Assembly (NCBI GenBank): GCA_039105265.1
Contig: JAPFFF010000044.1
Span: 744,001 to 808,000, forward strand
DNA length: 64,000 bases
Origin: Tritrichomonas musculus
Taxonomy: Eukaryota; Parabasalia; Tritrichomonadida; Tritrichomonadidae
Reading direction: 5' to 3'
In this document: piece after piece, positions 18,842 to 30,900 of the stretch
Numbering within the stretch: position 1 is the stretch's first letter
Layout: each line of letters opens with the position of its first letter
The notes under the pieces: generated by a model
Told to the model about the DNA's origin: nothing
Database searches by the model: none
The model's input: the letters and a program-made list of their open reading frames with translations, nothing else
Position numbers and translations under genes: made by a program

Positions 18842-20425
18842 ATGATGAAGAATTACTTGCATACTTTAATGACAAATTGTATTGATCTTGTTGATTTATT
18901 AGGTATTTCATTTATTTTTTTTATTGGGCTTCGTCTATATTTATTATATTGGTATGCTCAATTTCTAGTTAGCTTATACATTATATATCAATTATACAAA
19001 GAAGGTTACAAACAATTAATCTCTGAAATGTACCATTTCACTGAATTTTTCAAAATTACAAATATCTTATTAAAATTTTTCAAATATGTTAAAATTGGGT
19101 TTGGTATGATTAAAAAATTCTCATTTGTGGGAATTTTCAAAACAATGTCAGACTACTTTTTGCAAGAAATTAAAAATTGGATTAAATCTACTATTATTAA
19201 TAAAATTTCGGATATAGTTGTTCCCTTCATCAAAACCAAAGTTATTGATTGGATATATAAAAAATTTATTGAATTTGTAAAGAAAACCATCAAGGATAAC
19301 AAATCAAAAATAATTAAAACAATATGCATAATTAGTGCAGTGATATTAGTATATTTTATCTCATGGCTTTATTGGCCTATTAGACAAATAATCAACGTTT
19401 CATTTACAGTTGCTTTGCTATTTTCACTTTATTATTTCAGAGAAATCGTTTCTACTTATATTTCATATTACAACAACTTCTTAGCAAACTTTTATTATGA
19501 CAAAATGATAAGCAATAATAAGCTCATTCAAATGCTTTTCTTCAATTTGTTAACAACACAGACTTTCTTCAAGTGCATTGTTGAAAATGTCCATGAAGAA
19601 AGAAAACTTTATGAAAATAAATCAATTGTCATTCAAACTAACATGATAATGGTTGGAATATTTCCTATTCTTTTGGTTTTCAGATATATTACATCAAATG
19701 CTCTTTGGTTTTTCGGTTTCACAATTGTATCTTCAGTTATATATGCAATCTTCTTTGTCAAACAACAATTTTATTTTAGAATTGTTATGAAAATAAGAGA
19801 AATTATTATTGAATTTGTTGATTTCATTGATTCAGTTAAAGAAGTTGCTGATGAAATTAAAATCAAAGTATGCAAAATAGTTGGAAAAGTTGCAAAAAAT
19901 GTTGCCGAATTCTTTCAATCACTTGGTGAAATATCTTCATATGTTGAGCATTTGAGAAATCATGAAAAAAATAAAGATGAAGATGAAAAAGAAAAAGAAG
20001 ATAAAAAAGAAGAGGAAAAGGAAAAGGAAAAAGAAAAACAAGAAAAATTGGAAAAAGAAATAAATGAAGAAATTGATAAAATTGAATCAAGTGCTCTTAG
20101 AAAAATAGTGTTTTCATTTATGGCTAAATACAAAATTAAGATTTGTTTTGCAATTCTTTTGTACACATGCTTTCAGAATTTCTTGATTGCTTATATATTT
20201 GCATTTTGCTATTCGATTTTCATTTTCATATTTTATGCAGCATATCAACTACTAATTGAAAAAATATCAAAACAAAAATTCAATTATTATAGTTTGATGT
20301 GGATGTTTTATTTCTTAAACAAACAAATCTTGTTGTTTCCAATTTGGTTGAAATTCTTTGCATATCATCAACATCAACAATATATGGTTCAGAGTCATCA
20401 TTACTTGGTACACCGTCATCATTAA
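18842..20425 (+). CDS. Multi-pass membrane protein, function unknown
   Basis: About 527 residues from the ATG at 18842. There are roughly seven to nine hydrophobic segments: a group at the N-terminus (IDLVDLLGISFIFFIGLRLY and the next), one pair in the middle (IICIISAVILVYFISWLYW, FTVALLFSLYY), another pair (MIMVGIFPILLVF, WFFGFTIVSSVIYAIFF) and a C-terminal group. Between the last groups lies a ~60-residue highly charged Lys/Glu coiled coil. I do not recognise the family. The last ~20 residues are odd (His/Gln-rich), and the antisense frame there reads Asp-rich, so the 3' end may be an altered junction. It lies between the two duplicated C2-like genes. Confidence 0.65.
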   Translation: MMKNYLHTLMTNCIDLVDLLGISFIFFIGLRLYLLYWYAQFLVSLYIIYQLYKEGYKQLISEMYHFTEFFKITNILLKFFKYVKIGFGMIKKFSFVGIFKTMSDYFLQEIKNWIKSTIINKISDIVVPFIKTKVIDWIYKKFIEFVKKTIKDNKSKIIKTICIISAVILVYFISWLYWPIRQIINVSFTVALLFSLYYFREIVSTYISYYNNFLANFYYDKMISNNKLIQMLFFNLLTTQTFFKCIVENVHEERKLYENKSIVIQTNMIMVGIFPILLVFRYITSNALWFFGFTIVSSVIYAIFFVKQQFYFRIVMKIREIIIEFVDFIDSVKEVADEIKIKVCKIVGKVAKNVAEFFQSLGEISSYVEHLRNHEKNKDEDEKEKEDKKEEEKEKEKEKQEKLEKEINEEIDKIESSALRKIVFSFMAKYKIKICFAILLYTCFQNFLIAYIFAFCYSIFIFIFYAAYQLLIEKISKQKFNYYSLMWMFYFLNKQILLFPIWLKFFAYHQHQQYMVQSHHYLVHRHH

Positions 20426-20769
20426 TTGCTATATCGTCATCATTTTGAATATTTGGTTCCAAAATTTTGTGAGTATTCATAAATAATGGAAAAAAAAAAT
20501 GAAAATTTTCGTCAAAACTTTTTGTGAGAGAAGCTTAATAGAATTACCGTATGCGTATATATCTTTTATATCGTTTTCAAATGATTTGGTGTGTTGAATT
20601 TGGTGCAATATTTGATTTAATGGCGTCAGATGGAGTTTTCTTTCTCTCAGATTCAAATATCCAATAAATTTAAAAAAAAAAAAAAAAGATTATAATAAAA
20701 TTTAAATGCTATATTCTTTATTATTTGTTATTTTAAGAATCATTATAGTATTAATATACTTAATAACAT

Positions 20770-21357
20770 TTAACAGTAATCATCATTAAAGATTGAATTA
20801 TAACCATTTTGATTTTCATAATTCATTTTGGAATAACTGTTGTTTTTTTGATATCCTTGAAATGTCTTCATTTGTTTATTGTTATTGTTTTTGTTATTAT
20901 TTAATTTATCTTTGGATTTGAAAGTTGGGAAAGCTGTCGTCAATGAAAATTGAATTTCCATTTCTCCAAATATTCGTCGATCTTTATTATTTTTGTGATT
21001 ATTGTTGTTGTTGTTGTTATTGTTGTCATTTTGAATTGGTTCATAGATTTGAATAGTTTTCATTTCTTCATTCTTTCGATTTCTTGTTGGAAGTTCGTTA
21101 CAGTGAATTATGGTAGACGCAATAATCGGATCATCAAAAAATCCAACCTTCCTGAAAACAAAAATGATTCGTTCTGTCTCTTCCGTAATGTTAACCGTGA
21201 AGAAATGATGAACAAAATTCATTTGTCTAGCTTCCGTAACAAAAGCTTCTTTATTCTTTTCTGGTAATGTTGTGATGCTTACTCGAATCTTATCATTACC
21301 ACTCGCAAGTTTTGGATTCAATTTGAAAGACTTAAGATGAATATTTAATCCGTACAT
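20770..21357 (-). CDS. C2-like protein with Asn-rich linkers, copy B
   Basis: A 195-residue near-identical paralogue of the gene at 16746-17327. The first ~108 residues read the same; differences are concentrated in the two Asn-rich linkers and a few positions near the C-terminus. The reading frame is intact and the initiator is conserved (21371-21378), so both copies look functional. Same caveats on the C2 assignment as for copy A. Confidence 0.7.
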   Translation of the reverse strand: MYGLNIHLKSFKLNPKLASGNDKIRVSITTLPEKNKEAFVTEARQMNFVHHFFTVNITEETERIIFVFRKVGFFDDPIIASTIIHCNELPTRNRKNEEMKTIQIYEPIQNDNNNNNNNNNHKNNKDRRIFGEMEIQFSLTTAFPTFKSKDKLNNNKNNNNKQMKTFQGYQKNNSYSKMNYENQNGYNSIFNDDYC

Positions 21358-21370
21358 TTATTGAACAAAT

Positions 21371-21378
21371 AAAAATGA
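21371..21378 (-). promoter_or_regulatory. Initiator (Inr) of C2-like copy B
   Basis: TCATTTTT on the minus strand, the counterpart of 17341-17348 in copy A. Confidence 0.65.
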
Positions 21379-21800
21379 AATCATTTTTTATTTTTAATTT
21401 CTTTATCAATATTTTGTGATCATTTATTTTTTTCAGAACTTTTTTATTTTTCTTTTTTGAGAGAATAAATAAATATTGAAATATTTACACCAAAATAATA
21501 ATTGAATTATTCAAAAAAATTGATAAATCCATTCAAAATCATAAATAAAATGATTTTCCAATATATTCATTTGGAATTAATATTTAAATTAATATAAAGT
21601 AAAAATATCATTATAAAATAAAATTTATTTTAATATATTAACAATCTTTTTTGAAATATTAGATATTATTGATAGTTAACATAGCATATTAAAAATTGTA
21701 GAAAATAAAATGCTGAATAATCATTCAAGAATTCAAAAATATGCTAAATGTTATTCAAATAAATTGATAAATTCATTCAAAAATATATGGTGAAACAAAG

Positions 21801-21830
21801 TATATATAGCGATGTACATCGCTATATATA
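21801..21830. repeat. 30-bp perfect palindrome
   Basis: Each half is TATATATAGCGATGT and the two arms meet with no spacer. The centre GCGATGTACATCGC is unusually GC-containing for this region. It lies ~50 bases after the end of duplication copy B and ~155 bases before the foldback element. Confidence 0.9.
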
Positions 21831-21984
21831 TGTAAAACAAATTGTTGGCCTATTTTTTTTTCATAACGCAAGTTTTACTTTTCAGAGCTATATAATTAAT
21901 CCATACTATTTAAATACATTTTTAATTGTTTTTTAGTTTCTTATAACTAAATAAAACATATTTAAAAATTCCTTTATACCATGT

Positions 21985-23602
21985 AATATTTATATGTTTA
22001 ACAAGTTGTTGGTCAAATATTGAGCATATTCCTCTGTTCAATTTCGAGAAACAATAAAATCAAATCTGACCAATTATTGAAGTTTTTTAAAGATTGATTA
22101 AATTAATAAATGTTTTCATTTATAGTATTGTTTATTAACTATGATTATATATTTTTATTAAAATAAAATTCAAGTATAAACTAGATATTTTTATTTTTTT
22201 AAAAAATTTCAAAAGGCAAACGTTTTTAAAAAGATTGAGATTGCCCAGGTTTGAAAGACCCTATTTTTAATCTTCATCATATTGTATTCTATTATATTTA
22301 ATTAATTGTTTTTTTGTAATTTGCTTCTGATAAAGAAAAAAAAAAGAATTATTAAAAATTTTTAAATAAAAAATTAACGTCTTGCCTCAATTATTTCAAA
22401 GTATCACTGAATTTTTTCAAGCATCTTTAAGAAAATTAAAAAAATATGAATAACAAAGAGATATCTCTCAAGGATTTTAAAATAAATAGGTTAAATGTTC
22501 TTTTTTATGTTTTTATAATAAGTATACAAGAAGATATTTACTTTCAAATAGCACAAAATTACTATGAAGATAATTCTTTAAAACATTAATTGTGAATATT
22601 TATTTTTAACATTTAAAAATTAAGACTCACTAATTATATCTCATTAATATGATATTTATGTGAATTAACTTATTATTTTTTTATTTGGATCAATACTTGT
22701 GAATGTCTATTGACAATGAAAATGACATTTTTCCAACCATTATTTCGGTTTATTGTGCTTTTAGAATTATCATATTAGTTAATATTAAAATTCTTATTTG
22801 GAAGCTAATTCAAAGAAAGTAATATTGTAAAAAAAAATCAAATAATGGTATCGATCCCCTAACGAAGCTTGTTCAAAGGTATGATAACCTTGTTGATTTG
22901 TTTTGAAATGTAAGAATCATTATTTCACCTTGGGAATAAGAGATTTATGCTTATCAAATTTATATAAAAATTTTTTCAAATATTAATAATTAATATTTTT
23001 CTCAGAATTAAAAAGAGATTTTTATTAAATAATTTGTAAATAAAACTTTTTAGAATTTATTTTAATAAATAATTTGGCTGTGTATGAAAATCTTGGGCCA
23101 ATTTTTCTAAAAATGTTAATAAATTTGTTCATATAAAACTCGTTTTTAAATTTTCTTAAAGATGCTTGAAAAAATTCAGTGATACTTTGAAATAATTGAG
23201 GCAAGACGTTAATTTTTTATTTAAAAATTTTTAATAATTCTTTTTTTTTTCTTTATCAGAAGCAAATTACAAAAAAACAATTAATTAAATATAATAGAAT
23301 ACAATATGATGAAGATTAAAAATAGGGTCTTTCAAACCTGGGCAATCTCAATCTTTTTAAAAACGTTTGCCTTTTGAAATTTTTTAAAAAAATAAAAATA
23401 TCTAGTTTATACTTGAATTTTATTTTAATAAAAATATATAATCATAGTTAATAAACAATACTATAAATGAAAACATTTATTAATTTAATCAATCTTTAAA
23501 AAACTTCAATAATTGGTCAGATTTGATTTTATTGTTTCTCGAAATTGAACAGAGGAATATGCTCAATATTTGACCAACAACTTGTTAAACATATAAATAT
23601 TT
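21985..23602. mobile_element. Foldback (long inverted repeat) element, ~1.6 kb
   Basis: The first ~453 bases (21985-22437) are repeated in reverse complement at about 23149-23602 with near-perfect identity, separated by ~710 bases. Outer ends read AATATTTATATGTTTAAC. I see no coding frame in arms or spacer and no obvious target-site duplication. The structure resembles a non-autonomous foldback or MITE-like element, or a local inverted duplication. The high identity suggests recent origin or gene conversion between arms. Confidence 0.8.
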
Positions 23603-25306
23603 TCTGGTATCAATTATATCCTGAAAACTAGAACAGAAAAAATTTCGAACACTTCTTTTAAAATTAATATTTTATAAAAGTTATTGAGATAGGAAAATCT
23701 TCACTTTTTCCCACTTTTTCAAAAAAAAAGTTGATTTTTTTCTGAAAACATTTTTTATTATGCATTTTTTAGACCATATTAAGGTTGAACAAAAGCAGTA
23801 TATTTTATCATATTATAATATAATAAAATATATGATGATAAAAAATTTATTTACTAAATATAATGGTAAAATTGACGTATGATATAAAAATAAACTAATT
23901 TTTCTTTTTGAATGAAAATTTTACAATTTGATAAGTTTAGAAAAAAAATGATGTTTTGTATAAATATTATAGCAAATATGAGGAAAATCCAATTTAAAAT
24001 ATAAGATATATTTTTTAGTTAATTTATTAAATTGAATTTATTTTTTATGAAATATTTGAATCATCAGAAAATTGAGATCAATTCTATGAAATTATTATAT
24101 GCTTCAGAATATTGAGCATTTTTTTAAGAAATAATTGTGAGATTGTAAGATATAAACAATTGTAAAATTGTGAGAAAATAAAGATTTCTGAAAAGTAAAA
24201 ATATGTAAAGTATTCAAAGAAAAAATCTATCCAAAATAAAGTCCCCAGCGTCGGAATTTTTGATTTTTTAAAATAAATCTTTTTAAAATCAAAAAATATG
24301 GCCAATTTTTCAAATTTTAACTCAGGTTGAAAAGATTAGCTGAGTGATTATTTATGAAATTATCTCTACTTTTAGCAAGATATACAATAATTTAAATATA
24401 TTATATAATGATATTATTAATTTTATGAATATTTAATAAAAAAAATTAAAATTTATAATGATATATTTCGCAAAATATGTATTTTCGTTGTCACTTTTTG
24501 AATACTACAAAATTGAATGAATACCTTAATAAGGCCTTTTTTTTCACAATTTTTATTGATTTATAAAATTCAATTCTTATTTGTTCATATGCCATTATTA
24601 TTATTAGCATTGACCAATTTGTTACAATAAAATCTGCTTCCTCTTAAATAGAACCAAAAAAATGGAATAAATATTCGCAAAATGATCATTCAACGCATTC
24701 ATTACCGAGATTAAAATTGATCATCGTCATCCAGAATTTCTCAAGGTTATCAGCTTTCTTTGATTTTATTCATACTTAACAGCATTATATTCATACTATT
24801 TGTAACTACAAATATTCAAGCAAATGGTTCTGGCCACTAAATACATTTCTTTTAAAATATTATATAAAAAATCTTAATTTTTAATTAATTATTTTTCTTT
24901 AAATGTTTTTTATGCAATTTGTTTTGATTAAAAGGTATTTTTTTAGTTAAATCCTATTTGATCTTTCCATTATGTTTTTTTTTTTACTTGAAATGAAATC
25001 TGTAAGGAAATATTTTACTGTCATCAATGTTGATTTCTTTCTTCTTTGATGATTTGTTTCTTAACAATAATAAATAATATCGAATCTTTAAGAGCCATTT
25101 TAGGATTGAAAAATAGATAATATTATAACTTTTTGAATTTTTTTTATATCTATGTTAAAAACATATTTATCTTTAAAAATCTTCAAAAATATTTTCATAT
25201 TTTTTTATATATAATGTTTTAAAGCTTATTAATGAACTTATATGATTGCTTTATTTTTCAGATCATAAAAAGCTCTGCTTCCGGCCTTCTGATAGATCAT
25301 AAAATT

Positions 25307-26051
25307 CTCACTTTTTCACATTTTTTTTTATTCAATTTTTTTCAATGATTTTTAATCATTGTGGCCCAGCATTTTTTTTTTAACTCAGTCCTCTACTTAA
25401 GCTCAGTTAATATTAACATAGTATTTACACTATTACCATTCACAAATATCGATTAGGTTTACATACACTTGAAATTAATGAGAAAAAGGTTCAAATGCTG
25501 AATTGATCAGGTCTCAATAGCAATAAAAATGTCATACAATAAAAACAATAAGCTTGATTTACATAATTGATTAAGAAATACATCCAAAAAGTAGGTATTA
25601 ATAAACATTTTTATATTATTTTTGTGGTTTTTCATGTTCTTTTTCATTTTTGAGTATATTTTAATCGTCGTGGCCTTACGTTTATTTATTGTTTGGCTTC
25701 TAATTTTATGTTCTTTAATGAACAACCTTGCATAAGACTGGTATGAATGCATATCAAGCTGCTCATGCATTTGGCCTGATTGAATTATCCAGCTTTTATT
25801 AAATTATAATACAAGTTGGAATATGTATTCTCAAATATGTTTATACTTTTTAGCATTTAATCTAAATAATACGGAAAATGTATTCACATATAAATTCACT
25901 TTTAGATGGATCAGTAAAAAATTAATACTTTCCTTTAACTTTTATATATTTTTTCTCTCTTTTTTTTTTAACTTTTTGAATAGAAAAAATGTGAAAAAGT
26001 GGGACTATTTGTAGGTATAAACTTTTGAATTGAAAAATGTGAAAAAGTGAG
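25307..26051. repeat. 19-bp inverted repeat pair
   Basis: CTCACTTTTTCACATTTTT at 25307-25325 recurs in reverse complement at 26033-26051, with a further partial copy at about 25985-26001. The enclosed ~745 bases carry no clear gene. This could be the ends of a decayed transposon. Confidence 0.5.
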
Positions 26052-26064
26052 AAAAATTGAATCT

Positions 26065-26102
26065 ATCGATTTATCTTTAAATCGATTTATCTTTAAATCG
26101 AT
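26065..26102. repeat. 16-bp tandem repeat, ~2.4 copies
   Basis: Unit ATCGATTTATCTTTAA repeated head to tail. Confidence 0.85.
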
Positions 26103-26959
26103 AATTTGAATATAATTAAATATTAATTTTATTATATTATATTATATGTAATGCTATGAATAATTAATTAAAAATCACATTTAAATGAATTATCATTTGA
26201 TCCAAATAAAAATAACTTTGTTGGAAACAATTTATAGTAGGAATTGATTATATTAATGTTATGATGGATAAACATAACTATATTTTTAATTATTATGAAA
26301 ATTTTAAAATTAATCAAATAACCAAAATAAAATTCGGAAATGCACAAATTTATTTTTTACATTAAAAATGTAATTTAAAATTATAAAACCTATATAAAGA
26401 CGGCCGATAAATCTGTCAACGACCGAAAAACCTGTCAACGGCAAATAAAATAGGTTCTTTTTATGAAAATATTAAGTATAAAATATTATAAACAATGAAA
26501 CTAGAAAATATTATTTTTTTACTGTAAATATACATATAAATATAAACAATAATCTAAGTATAAGAGAAGATATAATAGTATTTTTTATTTGAATAACGGA
26601 TAAAAAAATAATTCTCTCAAAAAGTTAAAAAGTTAAAATATAATGATCAGTAATATCTAATTCTGATGATTTTGCAAGCCTTTTCGAATTAAAAATCTGA
26701 GTAATTTTAATATTATTAAATTGAACAGACACGAACGCATCTTAATAGAATAGATTTTGAAGACTTATTTTTTACCATTTCATGATAATTATAAAAACTG
26801 CTTATTTTTAATACTTTTAATGAAAATTTTAATATTCGTGTACCACTAATTCATCGTTATTCTTTGATATAAATGATGGAAACATTTTTGAACTCAAAAA
26901 TGCAAACATTTTTTAAAAGGAAAGGATTATAAAACTTGTTTGAATATGAATTTCCACGT

Positions 26960-27347
26960 ATCGATTTTCAATTAAAGGGCTCTGGAAATATACCATTTAC
27001 TGAATATTATCTCAAGCAAGTCAAAGCCACACCATAAAAGAGGCTTGCAATTTTTTTGTTTACGGACCCCCAGTGAAATCATCGGCGCAGTTAGGTCTGG
27101 GCGACCGTTAAGGGCGCACAGCCTAACGTATACTACTACGCCGTGTATTAAGAGATTCAAATGGGCTCACGTATTTCAATCACCTGGAACGTCACATGCG
27201 AAATAGGCGAACTATGAGTTGTACCAAACCCACAGTCACAAAATATGAAGATAAGGGGTGTGTTGTGCATGACCCAATCATTAAATCAACATCATCAACA
27301 ATACACCACTCACTCAATCACCAGGTAATCCCAAATAATTCCAAAAT
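26960..27347. other. G+C-richer patch with a Maverick-like terminus
   Basis: Base composition changes sharply at about 26960. The end GTATACTACT at 27128-27137 resembles the right-hand end of a Maverick (compare the terminus near 56153, whose inverse is GTATATACTACT). Read leftward on the minus strand it begins AGTAGTATACGTTAGG and is GC-rich like that terminus. A 62-codon minus-strand frame (26972-27160) crosses it; its C-terminal half (KNCKPLLWCGFDLLEII) reads protein-like, but I do not recognise it. From 27138 to 27347 I see no gene. Confidence 0.4.
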
Positions 27348-27735
27348 TTAATGACTCAGGAGACTGTTCACTGCATCAGTACACTCATTCACGGTTCTGG
27401 TGAGCTGATTTATTTTTGTGGTGATCACGCCAATGGTGTTCTCCAGAGTGGTAATCCGCTTGGTGTATTCATCTACTGATGACTGCAATGCATTGATGTC
27501 AGCTCGAATACTTGCAAATTGGATCTCCACCAGGTTGTCATTATCGGCTTGCTTGGTGATCTTCTTGAGAAACACATTATTGGAGCCATCCTTGCCAGTG
27601 CGTTTGGTAATCCTGTACTCGTATTCGGGGGTGATTATTTTGTAGGTTTTATTGAGGTAATTGGTGGTCTTCTCATTGAACATATCCTTGTACTTCTGGT
27701 AGAACAGATCGAACTCCTCTACTGAGTTGAACGTG
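27348..27735 (-). pseudogene. Older Maverick: 3' part of split coiled-coil/tail-type gene
   Basis: This fragment encodes about 128 residues (FNSVEEFDLFYQKYKDMF, YKIITPEYEYRITKR, then a coiled coil of heptads to the C-terminus). It is a clear homologue of the intact gene at 45142-45588 (FKSIEEFNLFYQKHKDEM, YKIITPDGVEYRITKK). The first ~14 codons are missing here because the 21.5-kb element inserted at 27735/27736; they lie at 49202-49243. The nominal frame continues into the terminal repeat of the inserted element, which is accidental. Confidence 0.85.
27730..27735. repeat. Target-site duplication, left copy (AACGTG)
   Basis: AACGTG directly abuts the left terminal repeat and recurs at 49196-49201 after the right one. 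Six bases is the known target duplication of Polintons/Mavericks. Confidence 0.95.
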
Positions 27736-27923
27736 AGTAGTGTATAGAGAGTCTTTAGAGGGGTCAGAAGCACGAACTACTGATTTGATATAATATCATT
27801 GAGATTCATATGTTGTACTCAATGTTGTTTTATCACATTCTCTTCAATACGCACAAACTACTTATTCATTTCTTTCAGTCCATCATGTCATCATTCAAGT
27901 GATAATTATTTTTTATTTTTTTC
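27736..27923 (+). repeat. Terminal inverted repeat, left
   Basis: 188 bases that I read as identical, in reverse complement, to 49008-49195. The identity ends exactly at a T-tract followed by C, ~30 bases before the polymerase ATG. Confidence 0.95.
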
Positions 27924-27955
27924 ACTCCATGAATTAATTTTTTATTTCCACCCAA

Positions 27956-30900
27956 ATGCGATACGATTACCGATCACTTAAAAATATTAGTAATGATGAT
28001 ATTGTTGAATTAATCAATTCTATCAATACACTTTTCAATGCAAATCTACCAATTACAACAACGGCTAAAACTGAAGCTTGGAATAGAAGGAAAAACGTAG
28101 AAGTATTATGTGATTGGCTTAATAATCGTAATGCCCACAGATTTATTAAAAATGATTTACCAAACGCAGAAGAAATAGATGATTTCATTATACATGAACA
28201 TAAACTAAAACAAATTTTAGATGATTCATACAAACAGCACTACCAAGATATACTCAAACGTGATGATTACTTTGAAGAAGATATTAATGAAGAAGATGAA
28301 CGCTATTTCAACACAAAACAACAACAAATCGAGAGAGAATTCGAGATAAAAGAAGCTATTAATAGGGCTTATGAAGCAGTTGATGATGCAATACAATTAA
28401 TCAAAGAACAAAAACATCCAGTTTTACAGAAGACTGAGAGATTAATCATCCCTGAGGCTCCATTAATCAAAAATCATCAAAAACAATACTTTCCAGAGAA
28501 TGAAGAAATATATGAATACCTCAATAAATGCGCACACAATTTCACATCAAAACATAGTGATTTCCTTATGATTAATGAGCCACATGATTTCGATAAAGCT
28601 GTAAATGAATGGAATCACTATAATAAATATCCATCTAAAAATACTATACAACGCAAAGACAGTGGCAAGCCGATAACAACATATTATTTCAATCAAGTTG
28701 CATCATTAGATAATATCTTTGAGTGTCTTCACAATGTATACAAGAAAGAGCTGAAACCATTTAAGATTCATTTTCAACTTTCAGGAGTCTTCGAAACATA
28801 CACTTATGATTTTGAATCATTAGAAGAGAAATACGAATATAAAGCTAAAGACATTATTTGGAAAAACTATCAATCAATGATACCTATCATTATCAGTAAA
28901 CTTGAAGACCTTGATATTGTTAAACTCTATATTGAATCTGTTTTACACTCATATGAGACAGAATCATCAAGCACAAAACTTATATTAGTTGGTTCAATAG
29001 CTTTTACAGTTTCAAGAATGAGAAGAATAACTGGTCGCATAAAGGATTTGCCAATCGAATTCATCAAAAATGATTTCATTATTGCTGACAATGAAGATGA
29101 TAAACTATGTTTCTTCAGATTCTTAGCTGTATGTTTAAATGAAGAACTAGCAAATACCAAAAAATATAAAACTAAAGAACGAACTAAAATCGCTAAGAAA
29201 CTACTTCTTAAAGAACATAATATTATATACAACACAAAGATTCCAAATGAAGGTAAGAAAATACTTAATGAATTCGAAGGTGTTTCAATGGAGCAAATGA
29301 AAGATTTAGCACAAAAGAATCACATTAATGTTAACATATATGAGTTTCACAAGACAGATTCTGAGCAATATTATGATTTATCAGAGCAGTGGTTTTTCGA
29401 TAAAACATTTACAACATATTCTGCATTACTTTTCACTCAAAATCAAATCATCCATATAATGTACATCAAGAATCCTGAAAAGCTTACCCAAATACATATT
29501 TGCCCTAAATGTAGTTCATATATTCATTATGGTTCAAAGAATTTTAACAGGTTTGATTCTCATGTTAAACACTGTGATGGTGTATTTAAAAAGAACTTCA
29601 TACCAGTTAAAGAAGCTTTACCTTATTGTCCTCATATATTGAATAACCCTGTTTATGAATACTGTTTAGCATACAATCTTCAATGGAAACCAGAAATATA
29701 TTATATAACATATGATTTCGAAACAATGGAGCAATCAATAAATAAATCAATCTCTAACTCAACAACAATAAATTCAAGGTTAATTCCGTTGTCAGTTTCA
29801 TCTTGTGTGAAATCATCAAACGGCTTGACAACAAAGAATTTCTCATTAAGAGACTCTCAAGAGTTCATACCACAATGGATAAAATGGTTGTTCGAGCAAT
29901 CAATGAAAGTCTATGCAGATAAGATATCATATTATGAATCATTCTTACCAGATACCTCTATTAACAAAAATATGAATGTAATTACTATATTAGGGTTTAA
30001 CTCATCACGTTTTGACAGCAATCTATTTAAACAATATTTTAATCATTCTTTCTTAAGCCCTACGGGCCTAGGGAGCGAAGTGAGCTGGAAAGTAGAACAA
30101 AATTCAATAATTGGTACCCTATCTTCATTAAAACAATTCATTCTTACATCAGATAATCATCCAACTAAATTGAGATTCATAGATGCTCAATCATTTGTTG
30201 CAGGAGGTACATTAAAGCAATTTGGCGAAGATTTTGGCAACGTAATCGTTGACTCAAACGTGAGCGTTTGTGGTGGTATCAATGAATTGCAAAGCAATTC
30301 CCAAGCTAAAGCTTGTGATATAAAAGGTGTGTTTCCTTACGAAGCAATCAACGATAAGAACTACAATGAAGTATTATCAAAATCAGAACCATTTTCATAT
30401 GATGATTTTTATAGCTATCTCAATCAAAAGAATCCTCTTACTAAAGAAGAATATGATGCTTATCTTGAAGATTCAAAACGTTTTGCAACACGATGGGACT
30501 ACCTATTAGCATACAATGATAATGATGTTGAAATGATGATTAAACCTATTGATAATCTAATAGCACTCAATGCTCAATACAATGTTGATTTACTTTCAAA
30601 TCTCTCATTATCAAAGAATGCTTCGTGCATCAAATATGCTTTGGCTTATAAAGATTTTAATCCAAGGAACAACATTGGGATTACAAATAAATATAATACA
30701 TTCAAACCAAGTAAGAAATGGTGGCAATATAAATGTGATAGTTATTATAACCAAGATGAGAAATACAATAGATTAAACCCTAAAAAACCACAACGAGATT
30801 TAACAAAATGTGTATCAGAAAATGATTTTGAAGCTTTTATGAAAATGTATGACGATCCAAATAAAGGGAGATGCCATTTATGTCATGAACATTTTACTTA

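Larger units (their letters stand above)
20703..21752. repeat. Segmental duplication, copy B
   Basis: Direct repeat of 16679-17722, differing by scattered substitutions and small length changes in Asn codon tracts. Its right end (after ATGCTAAATG at 21741-21750) stops abruptly, then diverges from copy A. Confidence 0.9.
23603..26959. other. Long AT-rich gene-free region
   Basis: More than 3 kb of very AT-rich DNA with no supportable gene. Two short minus-strand frames (24084-24305, 25507-25770) show no family resemblance. Short repeats are listed separately. Around 26400-26445 two copies of CTGTCAACG(A/G)C lie 19 bases apart in a small G+C-richer patch. Confidence 0.55.

Noticed and set aside
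22840..22930. tRNA-like T-loop (GGTATCGATCCCC)
   Set aside because: No matching acceptor or anticodon stems could be drawn around it. I found no tRNA or rRNA gene in the window.
25507..25770. Minus-strand frame of 87 codons as a transposase remnant
   Set aside because: I looked for helix-turn-helix or DDE motifs and found none; low-complexity Lys/Ile composition.
27736..27773. N-terminus of the split gene reading into the Maverick end
   Set aside because: The residues come from the terminal repeat of the inserted element through a GTG; the real 5' part is at 49202-49243.
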